64,000 bases of DNA from contig NC_135551.1 of NCBI RefSeq assembly GCF_964340395.1, positions 13,103,003-13,167,002 of the forward strand. The letters are read 5' to 3'. This DNA is from Glandiceps talaboti (lineage: Eukaryota; Hemichordata; Enteropneusta; Spengelidae). A program made the translations under genes and the position numbers. How positions within the stretch are numbered: position 1 is the first letter of the stretch; every line of letters begins with the position of its first letter. The notes beneath the pieces are model-generated. The model saw nothing but the letters and a program-made list of their open reading frames with translations. It had not been told where the DNA came from and did not search any database. Of this stretch, positions 52,513 through 61,905 are shown in pieces.

Positions 52513-54193
52513 GTACCTACATACATACATACATACATACATACATACATACATACATACATACATGCATGCATAATGAAGGTTTAGTTGCAATCGAACA
52601 CTACCTTAATTTAAGACCTGTACTTGAACCTCCTACCCACGTACTTCTGAGATTGGCTGAACTTGGTCTTACGTGTAATAATTTTACCTTCAATGACAGT
52701 TATTTTGTGCAGAAACGCGGCGTTGCTATGGGAAGTTGTCTTGGACCTAGTTATGCTTGTTTATTTATGTCTTATCAAGAACACCTTATTTTCAGCTCGT
52801 ATCAAGGGATCTTACCTGATCTATATAAACGATTTGTTGATGATGGCGTTGGTGCAGCTTCACTCAAACTTGAGGAACTTATGCAATTTATTAACTACAT
52901 ATGTAATTTTAATCCTGCTATTCAGTATACTTATGATATTTCTGTACTAAATATCAATTTCCCTGACATCGCCCTTAGGATTGATGGTGATGATATAGCT
53001 ACATCTATTTATACTAAGCCTACTGATTCACATTCATATTTGCAGTATGGTTCATCACATCCTAATAAGTGTACAGATTCCATTCCCTATTCACAATTAC
53101 TTCGTTTACGTCGTATTTGTAGTAGTGATTTGGATTTCAGAGAAAGGTCTGGTGAATTTTGCACGTACTTCCATCAACGTTGTTATCCAGTGTCGGCTTT
53201 ACTTAAGGTGTCATCTTTGTCTAGGGAAGTTTGTATCAAATCACATGATCAGAAGAGTAACAACGATCGTCCCATATTAGCTCTATCTAACATACCATCC
53301 CTTTTCCACTATAGTTAAGAACATTATATACAAGCATTTTTATATCTTACGTTCTAATAGGGTTATCATTTCATTATTTCCTGAAGTACCTTTAACAGCT
53401 CGGCGTCGTTATACCAATCTTAGAGATATGGCATGGTGGTCCATACAGAACATTATGAATTGGAAGTTAATGCTGGTTCACTTCAATGCGACCGTACTCG
53501 ATGTGGTACATGTCGTTTCATTATTAATACTAATCATGTTTTTGGACATAAGAACAGTGTGGCTGTTACGAGTAGATTTACTTGTATTTGTACTAATGTA
53601 GTGTATTTCATTACATGCCAAAAATATGTGTTTTTTATTACAGGTTCGACTGTACGTCGTCTTGGTGATCGTTTCGTGGAACATCTCCGTCTGACCAGAC
53701 AAAAGAATCGTAACTATCCCGTATCTATTCATTTTAATACCAACGATCACAGTGTATCAGATATGTCTATTTCAGGAATTTGTAAGGTTTCTGTTGATGA
53801 GAAAGTATTGAGGTTAAAAGAAGAGGAACTCATTTTCAGTCTGGGAACACTGGCACCCCTTGGAGTTAAAAGATTATTCACGTCATTTCCGGTCTAATCA
53901 CGCTTTTAAAAAAAAAAAAAATTCGGGCGTGTTCTATTGGGTTCTATTTGGTGCGTGCGAATATTAGAACGTTTCACACGTATAACCTTTAATCACGCAC
54001 GGTTGTCGTTCTGTTCCATAACATTTAGATATATTCAGGTGTTTACCTAATATGTCTAAAGCTTGCCTATAAATACCTTGATAAAGAATTTTTATTCGAA
54101 ATGTCTGATTTTACATCTATTTATTCGGACTGTCTCACAAATTCCATATACATTTCTTTATACATACATACATACATACATACATACATACAT

Positions 54194-54249
<56 letters not shown>

Positions 54250-55768
54250 ACGTACGTACGTACGTACATACGTACGTACGAACCTTGAAATTTATTGAAA
54301 TAATAACGTTTCTTTACCGACTTAAGGAGTTTTGTTAGAATATTTCTATATAGTTTTGTAAGTATGCCGTGATAGCCAGGATTTGCGGATACTATTGGTT
54401 TTGGTATGGACGTGATATGTTATGAAATATGTTGTAAAAGACTTCGTAGGCAAGATTTGGGTCTGTGCAGTCATAGACAGGTTGCCAAGATGTATCATTC
54501 AAGTCAGATAAGAAAGCATCAGGGTTATACTAAGTCAAGTATTTGGGTTGAGTTTGCTGGTTTCAGCATATGTTTGAGGTGCTTCATAATACAAAAAATG
54601 GGATAGTGATCTGTGATGATGTCGAACTGAATTGTACCACAGTTGACAAAGTAATTAGTGATATTTGTTTCAATGATTGTGCTGGTGTTGTCGGTGACAT
54701 GCATGGGTGGCGGTATTAATGATTTGGTAGAAATTATACGAATTTAGAAGAGTATTGTACGGGATAAAAGTTGCACTGTCAATGAAAGTATCAATGTTCA
54801 CATCACCAAGAATTATGCAGGATTTTTCTGAAGCAGACAGCTGGGTCAAGACACGATTCAAGACTATGGAGGAATTAAAGATGTGGTGTGGTGTGTTATG
54901 TTTTCTGTAATTCACACCTACTATATATGATTGTTTTGTTATCAATGACAGTTTCTACAAAGATCGATTCACAGTGCATAATGTTGAAGTTGTCAATACG
55001 GGTAAAAGATAAAGAACTGTGAACGTACAGTGCTACTCCCACACTCCTTGAATTTTCCCGGTTAGAAGTAATACTTTAATACAATGGCAAATTAAAGAGA
55101 GACGAATCTGAATTGTGATTTAACCACGTTTCTGACAAACCTAAGAAATTAAACTTACAATCCAAGATATCTAAGAGAGATACTAGATCATCGTAATGTT
55201 CAGCAAACGATCTGATATTCAAACTGGCAACGAGTCCAAGTTCAGTTCCATAGATATGTTCAAGTTCACTGCATAAATATTATATTATTCAGACAGCTCG
55301 GCTAAGATCTTGGGTTGTTATTATATACAGATAGCTGGGTCACCACTTCCTTGTATAGATCTTGCCATTGTGATCCCAGATGTGTTGCGTAGTTGGTTTG
55401 CTTCGTAGAATAGATATTTATTTGCCGGGTTAAGTTTTCATTCATGTATAAACAGTTGTCGCTTGTGCATCCGATGTTCCGAGCGGTATGTTTCTTTATT
55501 TGTACAGTTTATTGCGGACGGTACGTCGGACGATGTGTATGTGTGTGTGTGTGTGCATAGAGTTTCATTCTTCTTTCGCCAAGTAGAGTGCTTAATCACC
55601 TTGGAGAGTGCTAGCATATCAAGCATAAAATGAAAGAAGACGAGTAAGATATTACATTATGGATTTACGCTACGGACCGTTTCACTAGAAGGATCTTCAG
55701 GCGTAAAATTGCCATCGCTAACTTTACATGCTGCTTTATGTCTCAGGCTACATATGTATATGTATATG

Positions 55769-55800
<32 letters not shown>

Positions 55801-58800
55801 TGTATGTATGTATGTACGTACGTATTACGTATGTACGTGTGTGTGTGTATGTATGTATGCATGTATGTATGTATGTATGTATGTATGTATGTATGTATGT
55901 ATGATCAAAGTAATAGTAAAAGACGCAGCAGGTGATCAACGAAGTACTGAACAAATTGACAAACAAACGATGCTCAACAATGGTCCCTGACAGAAAGTTC
56001 CGATATAGCGAATGAAAATAACAACTTTTTCAAGGGCATCGGTCCAAGCCTTGCATCACATTTTACATCAGTCACCAGTCGACGGTAACTATCGCAACTC
56101 TTTCTTCTTCCACCTTGTCTCTCAACAAGATATTAAAATGAAATAAAAACTTTAGACCAACGTACGTAAAGCTATTGGCTACGACAAAATTCACCCGAGA
56201 CTTGTCACACCTGCTGCACATATATCATCGCTCGTCCTCTTGCACACATAGTCAATTGTTCATCACTGAGCCAAGGGATCTTACCAGTTTCTTTAAATAT
56301 AGCCAATTTATTTTAAAAAATGTGCAGCTGACAACGTTAGCAACTATAGACCTGTTTCAATTCTCCCTACATTATTATTAAAACGTTGTCAAATCTATTG
56401 CTCCAAAGGTCGGACTAATCTCACTACTCCGACACTTTTTATTCCGAAATCTATTCTTCTGTTACTGCACACCTCACTAATTCTTCCACACAGAAACTAC
56501 TGTGTCAAAATATGGGGCAATACCTACACTTCTTTCTTGGAACCAATATATTTACTACAAAAGAAATTTACACGTCTTATCATTTTCTCTGACGTTCGTG
56601 CCTTTAGTATCCACAAATAGACATTCAACCACCAAGTGGTCCTAATGACTTAAACATCCACATACCACCGTACCTTCTCATCAAAGTGTAACTGATCCTT
56701 ATATCCATCTGTACATATGTGAATAAAGTATCATACCGTAGTAAGCATTCAAATAACAAACACTGTCTCCTGTGTCTACCTCTATCAAACCACTCACACA
56801 CATATATACACGTCCACGTAAAACACTTTACACTGGCGACGAGGATAGAGGGAAACCAAACGAACACGGAAAGGAGCTCATCGATATAGATGCCTAAAAA
56901 GTCAAGACAACAGAAGTCTATGATGGCTGCACATATATATTTCGTTCCCACCATTCGAAGCATTTCCAGTAAGAGCTGATGTTCAATTGGAACGCGTTGC
57001 CTAGAATGGGTTGAAGAATTCGAAAACCTACTGCTACAATATTATGCTGGGAAAGACGTACGAAGAAATACTACGTAGACAACTAGATACAGGTGACAAA
57101 AAGGACTATGACAAGGCACTTCATGCACGAACCAAACATTTTTCGCCGAAGAAAAGTTTGGAATACAACACATACCAGTTCCGACAAGCATAGTTACTGC
57201 CTGGTGAGTCAAACGCTACATTCTATACTCGACTAAAGGAGTTAGCGTCTGCATGTGAATTCAAGATGAAGACATGGAAATCAAAATGCAGATAATTCAA
57301 GGAGACGAGCTCTTAGGAGTCTTAGAGAGGAAATGACACTGGACGATTTACTGAAATGTATACACTCAGTCACTCGACATTTCCGAAGAACAAGCTTACA
57401 GTATAGAAAGCAAAACAAGTGCCAAATCTGTCGATGCTATACGATCAAATTCATCTCGTATATCTCGCCGACCAATTCGACATCACAGTCAACCATCCAT
57501 GACGAAATCGGATGATGTTATTTCTGTGATGGTCATTATCCCCATGATCGTAAATGTCCGGCGAGGGGAAAGGAATGCAATTCGTGTGGAAAGTTGAATC
57601 ACTTTGCTAAGGTCTATCGTTCCAAGACAAATCAACGACCAAAATAACGAGCAATTGCACAGAAACAACGATCTATAAGATGTGTTGCCGCGGCCGTTTG
57701 CACTGACGAATCCACATCAGACGGGGACACCGAAGAAAAAAAATCAATTTCTGTTCAGTATCAAGACTCGGCAAGTTTAGGCGACCACACCCCAACATCC
57801 AACAGCGGATATCACTATCAATGGTAAAACTTTTAACTTTATCATCGACACTGGCGCAACAGTCAACGTTCTCGAAGAACACGACTTCATGAAACTGAAA
57901 GATGAAGTAAATGTTCGACGCTCTAATACGTTAGTCCATCCATACAAGAGTGCAAAAGCTCTTGACACAATCGGAAAAATTCAAAGCCGATGTCCAAGCG
58001 AAAACTCGGAGGACAAACGCTAAACTACATCGAATCGATTTCCAAGTCATCGCGTCAAACACAATGGCGAAATCGGTGGATCTTTGCTAAACTATCAAAC
58101 AGAAGAAGATCTCGGTTTAATCAAAATTGTTAAACATGTGAAAGAAGATACACAGACTGATAAACTTATACGTGAGTATATTGACTCATTCGAAGGACTC
58201 GGAAAATAGAAAAACTACCAAGTCAAACTACATATCGACGAAACGGTGAGACCAGTGGCTCAACCACATAGGCGTATGTATACCACTTCCCATTCGTAAA
58301 CGCGTGGAACGGAAACTGGACGAAATGGAAAAGGCGGGAATCATAGAGAAAACTGATGGCCCGACTCCATGGGTTAAAGTCCAATTGTAGCTGTTCCTAA
58401 AGCGCACAACCCTGATAACATTCATATATGTATAGACATGCGACAACCAAACAAAGCTGTAGCACGAGAGCGACACATTACACCGACGATGGATGAAATT
58501 ATCGCCGACCTCAACAATGCGAAAGGCTTTAATCAATTGGATTTATCTCCAGAATCACGATATATAACTACGTAAGAAATAGAAGGGGACCTCTAATGTT
58601 AACGTAACCCTCCAATGTTACTTTCTCTCTCTCCACTCCGTACACGGGATCGACTTGGACTTGAAAGGGAATTAGCTCAAACTACACACAATGTTCATGG
58701 TTAACCTGGATCATTTAGAAGTGGCCCCGGAGCAGATGGAAGCTTCTTGTCTAGGGCTAGCTGTTGCCTGCAGCTCTCTCACTTCCAAAGAATGAATCCG

Positions 58801-61287
58801 TATTTTATTTCAACATTAAATTCTTATAAACACAAAATATACAATAATCAAATTATTGGATGATAAGATAATCAGCACCATAAATAAATAAAACGGAAGT
58901 GTTGCCGTCGCTTTAATTCAATGCAAATGATATTGACAAATATGAAAACTAGCTAAACAATGTGATCACGTCATCGTTTTTCCAACTGTCTGTAATCAGT
59001 CATTCTTTGACACTGTTGATCTTATAATAACTTAATGTTGTCATCTTAGAAGAGGAATACTATTCGTGATATGCAAACATTTGCTCTAGGTATTAATTCA
59101 TGACAGCTGAGAGTTCATGGTGACCTCGCAAAACATCAAAACTTAGCGAATATTAGAAAGTTGTCTTCTGTCACTGTGACCTCGCAAAACATTTACACTT
59201 TGCGAATATCAGAAAGTTGTGTTCTGTCAGCCGTAACACTACGTTCAGCACTCATTGGTCTACGAAGATATAAAAGACTGAACTTTGGTATCACATCAGC
59301 ATCGGAAATATTTCAGAATGCAGTACGCGAAGCACTTTAAGGTTTGTCTGGTGGTAAGGATATGAGCGATGACTTATTAGTGTATGGTACAAATCAAGGC
59401 AAACACGATACAAATCTAAGGCGTGTGTTCCAACGACTACGTGAAGTAGGACTGATACTAAAGAAACAAATCTACTCTACTCTACTTTGGTAATATATTT
59501 TCTGCTGAAGGAATGTCTCCAGATCCAAAGAAAGTAACAGCGATAAAAAATGCAGCAGCACCAACCAATGTCTCAGAAGTCAGAAGCTTTCTAGGTATGG
59601 TTGTTTAATTTTCGAGATTCATACTTGATTAAACGACCATTACCCAACCTTTGCGACAACTAACACTGATTAACATCCAATGGGAGTGGACAGAGACACC
59701 CCAGGAAGCATTCGCCAAAGTGAAGGAAACTCTCACAAGCGATACAGTAATGGAATACTTGGATCCAACAAAAGAAACCGAACTAGGAGTAGATGCAAGT
59801 CTAGTTAACCTAAGAGCAATGTTAATTCAGAAAGATGACAATGACACTGTCAAAGTTGTAAGTTACGCAAGCAGATCACTGACTGCAGTTGAACAACGAT
59901 ACTCACAAATTGAACCCGAAGCACTTGCAATTATATGGGCATGTGAACGATGTCGTATATATCTATATGGTAAGAAATTCACCATCACCACTGATCACAA
60001 ACCACTAGAGCGGATATACAACAATCCGAGTTCAAAACCACCTGCTAGAATCAAAAGATGGGCGCAGAAGCAACAAGCCTATAATTTCGAGGTAATATTA
60101 TATAAACCTGGAAAGGATAACCCAGCTGACTACATGTCCAGACATTCACACAAAGACGCGAAACCCAGCAGTAGACAGGAAAAGGTAGCTGAAGAATATA
60201 TCAATTTCATCGTTACCAATGCCACACCTAAAGCTTTATTCTTTAGGCGAAATCCAGACAGCAACAAAAACAGACCCGACATTACAAACTGTCATCAGAG
60301 CAATTACCAAGGACAAATGGCACGACATTAAGAAGACAAATGAAAACTAAAATGTGAACGTGTAAAACGTAATTTATAATAACAAACACTGAAACATATA
60401 AGCAAGCATAAACTCAATTTGGAAACAACACAAACTAAATGAATGGACGCGCAACACTAAATCTGTGGACGTACAGAACTCAAGATTCAGACAGAAGGAT
60501 TGTTGCATGTCACATAATTATAAAGGGTGAAAACATTGCTGATGAGTTCGAGAGAGATAAATTTTAACGTATACTTCTTGTTTGTGTACGAGCTAAAAAA
60601 ATACGATTTGTTGAAATGCAAACGTGGAAACAAGCTGAAAATGTCACTCATTTCTGGGTACATTTTGTCTCTGGCAACACCTAAAGTTTTAAAGATTATT
60701 TTCAAAGGTTTGTACTAAATGTTGGCGATTCCAAAAGAAACAAAACTTTGTAAACACTAAATGGCAACATTTCCGTGTAATGCAAATCAGTAAACAAGAA
60801 TGGAAGGTTGTGGTGTTAGCGAAAACTGAACTCGATATTGTCAAACGACGTACACGTAATTGGCCCAGGCTATAATTACGGAGGAGGGAATATTCCAATG
60901 TAATGTAATTTGTATTCTTTAAACTCTATGTGTTCCCGTGCTATTATTATATTTCAAATCCAGTAAAGAAATTATAGCTATGAAAGTCGTGCATATTGAA
61001 TCGTGCACAGGGCCAATGCTACCTTACTACAAACTATAAATCGCTGCAGAACCGTAAAAAGTGACCATGAACAACGAAAGTTTACCTCTGTACGAAGACC
61101 TGAAGACGAAAAAAGAAAGACGTCGAAGATACTGACGTCGATGCACCGAAGAGCAGTGATGTGATGTGATGTGATGTGATGTGATGTGATGTGACTGAAA
61201 ATCAATAAATCAGTAAAAAAAAAGTAGTCATACCTTTAAGGAAACTACCGCCAATGCGATAGAGAGGAGAACAACCTCTTTAAACAT
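39569..61287 (-). CDS. Gene B: LDLa-EGF-mucin-like-ZP domain extracellular protein
   Basis: Paralog of gene A in the same orientation. Coding exons are 61234-61287, 51047-51077, 49706-49861, 49123-49254, 45768-45890, 43524-43960, 42642-42775, 41917-42171 and 40795-40981. They sum to 1509 nt (503 codons) with no stop, and each junction keeps phase. The order is signal peptide, linker, LDLa, LDLa-like, EGF-like, a T/P/Q/S repeat stalk of roughly 65 residues, and the full ZP domain. Two ends are possible: reading past CTG|GTATGT gives V-C-T-K.. and a TAA at 40759-40761 (514 residues, complete ZP cysteines), or splicing to 39685 adds 38 residues (541). No transmembrane segment is apparent in either. 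Intron 1 is about 10 kb and full of transposon fragments. Confidence 0.85.
39690..40663. other. Gene B last intron / 3' flank
   Basis: Homologous to the A region with small indels. No additional exon was recognised. Confidence 0.5.
40664..40742. repeat. (AT)n microsatellite
   Basis: About 39 AT units just downstream of the read-through stop of gene B. Confidence 0.95.
40795..40981 (-). CDS. Gene B exon 9: end of ZP-C
   Basis: 187 nt, phase 2 to 0. It encodes [37 protein letters not shown] and DDVGTPCDL. If not spliced at CTG|GTATGT the frame runs on as [11 protein letters not shown] and stops at 40759-40761. That would give the C-x3-C ending seen in uromodulin-like ZP-C domains. Confidence 0.85.
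41339..41520. repeat. (ATC)n/(ACC)n/(AAC)n microsatellite
   Basis: Trinucleotide tract much longer than its A counterpart. It generates long poly-Ser, poly-Asp and poly-Met frames that are not genes. Confidence 0.95.
41690..41870. repeat. (AAAC)n and (TTGA)n arrays
   Basis: Tetranucleotide arrays in the intron between exons 8 and 9 of gene B. Confidence 0.9.
41917..42171 (-). CDS. Gene B exon 8: ZP-C core
   Basis: 255 nt, phase 2 to 2 (acceptor TCTTACAG|TCCT, donor ATGC|GTAAGT). It encodes [55 protein letters not shown] and YDILTDA. It is well conserved with gene A, in contrast to the LDLa and EGF exons. The first cysteine is formed across the splice junction. Confidence 0.88.
42642..42775 (-). 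CDS. Gene B exon 7: ZP-N end and linker
   Basis: 134 nt, phase 0 to 2. One codon longer than in gene A. It encodes [18 protein letters not shown] and [20 protein letters not shown]. Confidence 0.87.
42848..43372. repeat. (CCAT)n / (CCAG)n arrays
   Basis: Degenerate tetranucleotide arrays in the intron between exons 6 and 7, in the same places as in gene A. Confidence 0.9.
43524..43960 (-). CDS. Gene B exon 6: expanded T/P/Q/S stalk and ZP-N start
   Basis: 437 nt, phase 1 to 0 (acceptor TTTCTAG|CCTCA, donor ATTG|GTAAGAG). The stalk is a 30-bp minisatellite read as units of [10 protein letters not shown] with V/T variants, about six to seven units, against roughly one in gene A. Dense Thr/Ser and Pro suggest mucin-type O-glycosylation. 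It is followed by [27 protein letters not shown] and [13 protein letters not shown], the first three ZP-N cysteines. Confidence 0.9.
44379..44447. repeat. (TACA)n microsatellite
   Basis: Tetranucleotide tract in the intron between exons 5 and 6. Confidence 0.95.
45768..45890 (-). CDS. Gene B exon 5: EGF-like domain
   Basis: 123 nt, phase 1 to 1 (acceptor ATGAACAG|TTGG, donor AATG|GTAAGT). It encodes [20 protein letters not shown], then [16 protein letters not shown]. It is four codons longer than in gene A and differs at about half of the non-cysteine positions. The flanking intron bases are almost unchanged. Confidence 0.85.
45900..47740. other. Gene B intron 4 (part), no exon seen
   Basis: Partly aligns to the A intron (for example 47340-47640 with 19040-19330). 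It lacks the A-specific tandem repeats. No coding exon was recognised. Confidence 0.5.
47747..48682. mobile_element. TIR element with TCTCGAGA palindromes, inserted in gene B only
   Basis: The ends TATGAAAGCCCGTTAGT and ACTAACAGGCTTTCATA are inverted repeats that extend about 50 bp, including AAAAGCAAAAAAA and ATATCTTGTG. A third end-like copy (CTAATGGGCTTTCATA) lies at 48295-48310, so the unit is composite. The interior is full of ATCTCGAGATAA-type palindromes and a (TACA)n tract. Gene A at 19434-19441 has the uninterrupted intron. No coding capacity. Confidence 0.8.
49123..49254 (-). CDS. Gene B exon 4: second LDLa-like domain
   Basis: 132 nt, phase 1 to 1. It encodes [20 protein letters not shown], then [10 protein letters not shown] and [10 protein letters not shown]. 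Same cysteine frame as gene A, with replacements concentrated in the first 26 residues. The donor is GTTT|GTACGA, weaker than the G|GTACGA of gene A. Confidence 0.82.
49706..49861 (-). CDS. Gene B exon 3: LDLa domain
   Basis: 156 nt, phase 1 to 1. It encodes [20 protein letters not shown], then [14 protein letters not shown] and a Ser/Tyr-rich tail. The calcium-site acidic residues are kept. The tail after the last cysteine differs almost completely from gene A. Confidence 0.9.
50281..50400. repeat. (TACA)n, (AAAC)n and (CA)n compound tract
   Basis: Compound microsatellite in the intron between exons 2 and 3. It replaces the (CA)n of copy A. Confidence 0.95.
51047..51077 (-). CDS. Gene B exon 2: 31-nt microexon
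   Basis: Same sites and length as in gene A. It reads [10 protein letters not shown] plus one base. Two replacements and no other change in 31 nt. Confidence 0.75.
51354..51404. repeat. (TACA)n microsatellite
   Basis: Shared with copy A at 21674-21733. Confidence 0.95.
51862..51909. repeat. (TACA)n microsatellite at junction
   Basis: Preceded by a second copy of TGTTGAGAAAGGAACTTGAA (also at 51316-51335). Homology with copy A therefore ends in a locally duplicated segment. Confidence 0.9.
51910..52458 (-). pseudogene. 3' fragment of a LINE with restriction-like endonuclease (R2-group-like)
   Basis: Minus-strand pieces read [20 protein letters not shown], then [19 protein letters not shown]. 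This is an RPD...LVEV pattern like the PD-(D/E)xK nuclease near the C-terminus of R2/NeSL-type LINEs. After a frameshift come [20 protein letters not shown] and a Cys pair (ICGECD). Its 3' end runs straight into (TATG)n, and the other side is bounded by the same repeat. The family assignment is inference. Confidence 0.55.
52459..52568. repeat. (TACA)n microsatellite
   Basis: Separates the LINE fragment from Penelope-like element 2. Confidence 0.95.
52575..54160 (+). pseudogene. Penelope-like element 2 (RT and GIY-YIG, frameshifted)
   Basis: A plus-strand frame at 52575-53318 carries RT motifs [19 protein letters not shown] and [10 protein letters not shown], then [20 protein letters not shown] and [20 protein letters not shown] break near 53320-53430 is followed by 53433-53897 with [24 protein letters not shown] and a GIY-YIG core, [16 protein letters not shown], then PVSIHFN. 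The family differs from element 1 in its zinc-binding and nuclease parts. The 5' half of the RT is absent. A run of A's follows near 53908-53922. Its start abuts (TACA)n, and another (TACA)n lies at 54162, suggesting microsatellite targeting. Confidence 0.85.
54076..54107 (+). ncRNA. Decayed hammerhead-like motif at 3' end of Penelope-like element 2
   Basis: CCTTGATAAAGAAT..ATTCGAAATGTCTG resembles the CTGATGA-stem II-GAAA core, with GAAT/ATTC as stem II but with core substitutions. Its place, downstream of the GIY-YIG frame and before the (TACA)n, is where such motifs occur. Probably inactive. Confidence 0.3.
54162..54281. repeat. (TACA)n, (CA)n, (CGTA)n compound tract
   Basis: Compound microsatellite downstream of Penelope-like element 2. 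Confidence 0.95.
54600..55290 (-). pseudogene. LINE AP-endonuclease fragment
   Basis: Minus-strand pieces, high to low: [20 protein letters not shown] near 55165-55230, [14 protein letters not shown] near 55100-55145, then at 54670-54945 [24 protein letters not shown] and [19 protein letters not shown]. These are the N-terminal, catalytic and later motifs of a LINE endonuclease. Stops interrupt it and no RT is attached. Confidence 0.8.
55550..55750 (-). repeat. Block inverted relative to copy A
   Basis: Reverse complement of 23690-23880, while flanking sequence on the right (55924 onward) is in direct orientation with 24041 onward. The block is bounded by (TG)n and (TATG)n here and by (TACA)n and (AT)n in copy A. 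Confidence 0.85.
55750..55905. repeat. (TATG)n/(TACG)n microsatellite
   Basis: Compound tract at the right edge of the inverted block. Confidence 0.95.
55924..56625 (+). pseudogene. LINE RT remnant, copy B, with central deletion
   Basis: Direct counterpart of 24041-25440. It jumps near 56374 from the [10 protein letters not shown] region straight to the [14 protein letters not shown] region. The catalytic palm and FADD are therefore gone here although present as a relic in copy A. Confidence 0.8.
58573..59243. mobile_element. 671-bp insertion within gypsy RT
   Basis: Splits the gypsy RT between YITT and the continuing TFSTH..YKRLNFG. ACTACG stands on both sides (58567-58572 and 59238-59243), a possible 6-bp target duplication. 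Its last 110 bp hold two copies of a roughly 58-bp unit (GTGACCTCGCAAAACAT...). No coding frame, family unknown. Confidence 0.65.
59651..60331 (+). CDS. Gypsy RT connector and RNase H, intact frame
   Basis: 226-residue open frame, the best preserved piece of the gypsy element. It contains [92 protein letters not shown] and [15 protein letters not shown]. These are the usual order of a Ty3/gypsy RNase H, which removes the RNA template during reverse transcription. The usual G in DASxxGLG is replaced (DASLVNLRA). An integrase should follow but was not found, and sequence to 61128 is unrecognised. A relic, not a host gene. Confidence 0.85.
   Translation: MRQLTLINIQWEWTETPQEAFAKVKETLTSDTVMEYLDPTKETELGVDASLVNLRAMLIQKDDNDTVKVVSYASRSLTAVEQRYSQIEPEALAIIWACERCRIYLYGKKFTITTDHKPLERIYNNPSSKPPARIKRWAQKQQAYNFEVILYKPGKDNPADYMSRHSHKDAKPSSRQEKVAEEYINFIVTNATPKALFFRRNPDSNKNRPDITNCHQSNYQGQMARH
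60340..61114. other. Unassigned end of gypsy insertion
   Basis: No integrase, chromodomain or LTR could be read. Short open frames only. Confidence 0.4.
61157..61193. repeat. (GTGAT)n microsatellite
   Basis: Pentanucleotide tract between the gypsy relic and the signal-peptide exon. Copy A has only one to two units. Confidence 0.9.
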
Positions 61288-61307
61288 GTCTCTTTCGGAG
61301 TCGGTGT
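61234..61307 (-). CDS. Gene B exon 1 (first coding): signal peptide
   Basis: Same sites as gene A: 20 nt of 5' UTR, then the start at 61287-61285. It encodes [18 protein letters not shown] and leaves in phase 0 at AAG|GTATGA. The 5' UTR bases are identical to gene A. Confidence 0.82.
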
Positions 61308-61821
61308 CTGAAATATAATCAATGCAGACCTGATGATATTCTAACTAGGATGAAAGATAATCAGAATTTGTATAGACTCTTTGGATTGAGGTGCATATAC
61401 ATATAATTATTAATTATTAACAAGATATGTGAAACCTTCGTATTAATTACTTCTTTCAAAGGACAGTTTGCATTACTTGGAAAAGGTCTATTTCTGTCAG
61501 TGCTTTAAAATATGCATGTTGCACAAAATATCTAACCATCTCAAAGGCGTTATAAGTATAAGAATACGGGGATTGAAATACAGATAGATCTATTGGAAAG
61601 TCTATATTCTAAGTTTGTATTATTTTCCACTCTGATTGACAAATTGTAATCAGTTTCAATATTTAAAACATAAAAATAAACAGAATCAAAGATTCAAAGT
61701 CGATGTAGTGCATGTTATCAAAACCTTGTTCAAAAGGTGTTTGACACAAGTATATTTCACAACAGTTACTGTAGTACGTAAATCAGATCCCGAGATTTGG
61801 TAAAGATTACAAACAACCTAC

Positions 61822-61905
61822 CTGTTATGGAAGAATTAAAAACGGTAGCACGCGTACGCTCTTCGGTGTTCACTCACTCAAGAAGCAGCAAACGAATGTC
61901 CAGTA
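61822..61905 (-). promoter_or_regulatory. Gene B 5' UTR exon and promoter region
   Basis: The donor CATAACAG|GTAGGTTG is conserved with gene A. Upstream, copy A's TATA-like CTTTAATAAAAAGG is changed to CTTTAATAGGAGG here, so the two genes may differ in promoter strength. Confidence 0.42.

Larger units (their letters stand above)
56630..61128 (+). pseudogene. Ty3/gypsy-like retrotransposon, decayed
   Basis: A putative primer-site-like CTGGCGACGAGGAT lies near 56833. Gag pieces are at 56990-57250 ([22 protein letters not shown]). A zinc knuckle lies near 57520-57620 ([26 protein letters not shown]; the second knuckle has lost its last Cys). The protease is near 57840 ([16 protein letters not shown]). 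RT starts at 58200-58565 ([45 protein letters not shown]). After a 671-bp insertion it resumes at 59244 ([27 protein letters not shown]) and runs into RNase H. No integrase or 3' LTR was recognised. Many stops. Confidence 0.82.

Noticed and set aside
60978-61205. Thr/Ser/His repeat open frame
   Set aside because: Produced by the (GTGAT)n tract and decayed gypsy sequence.
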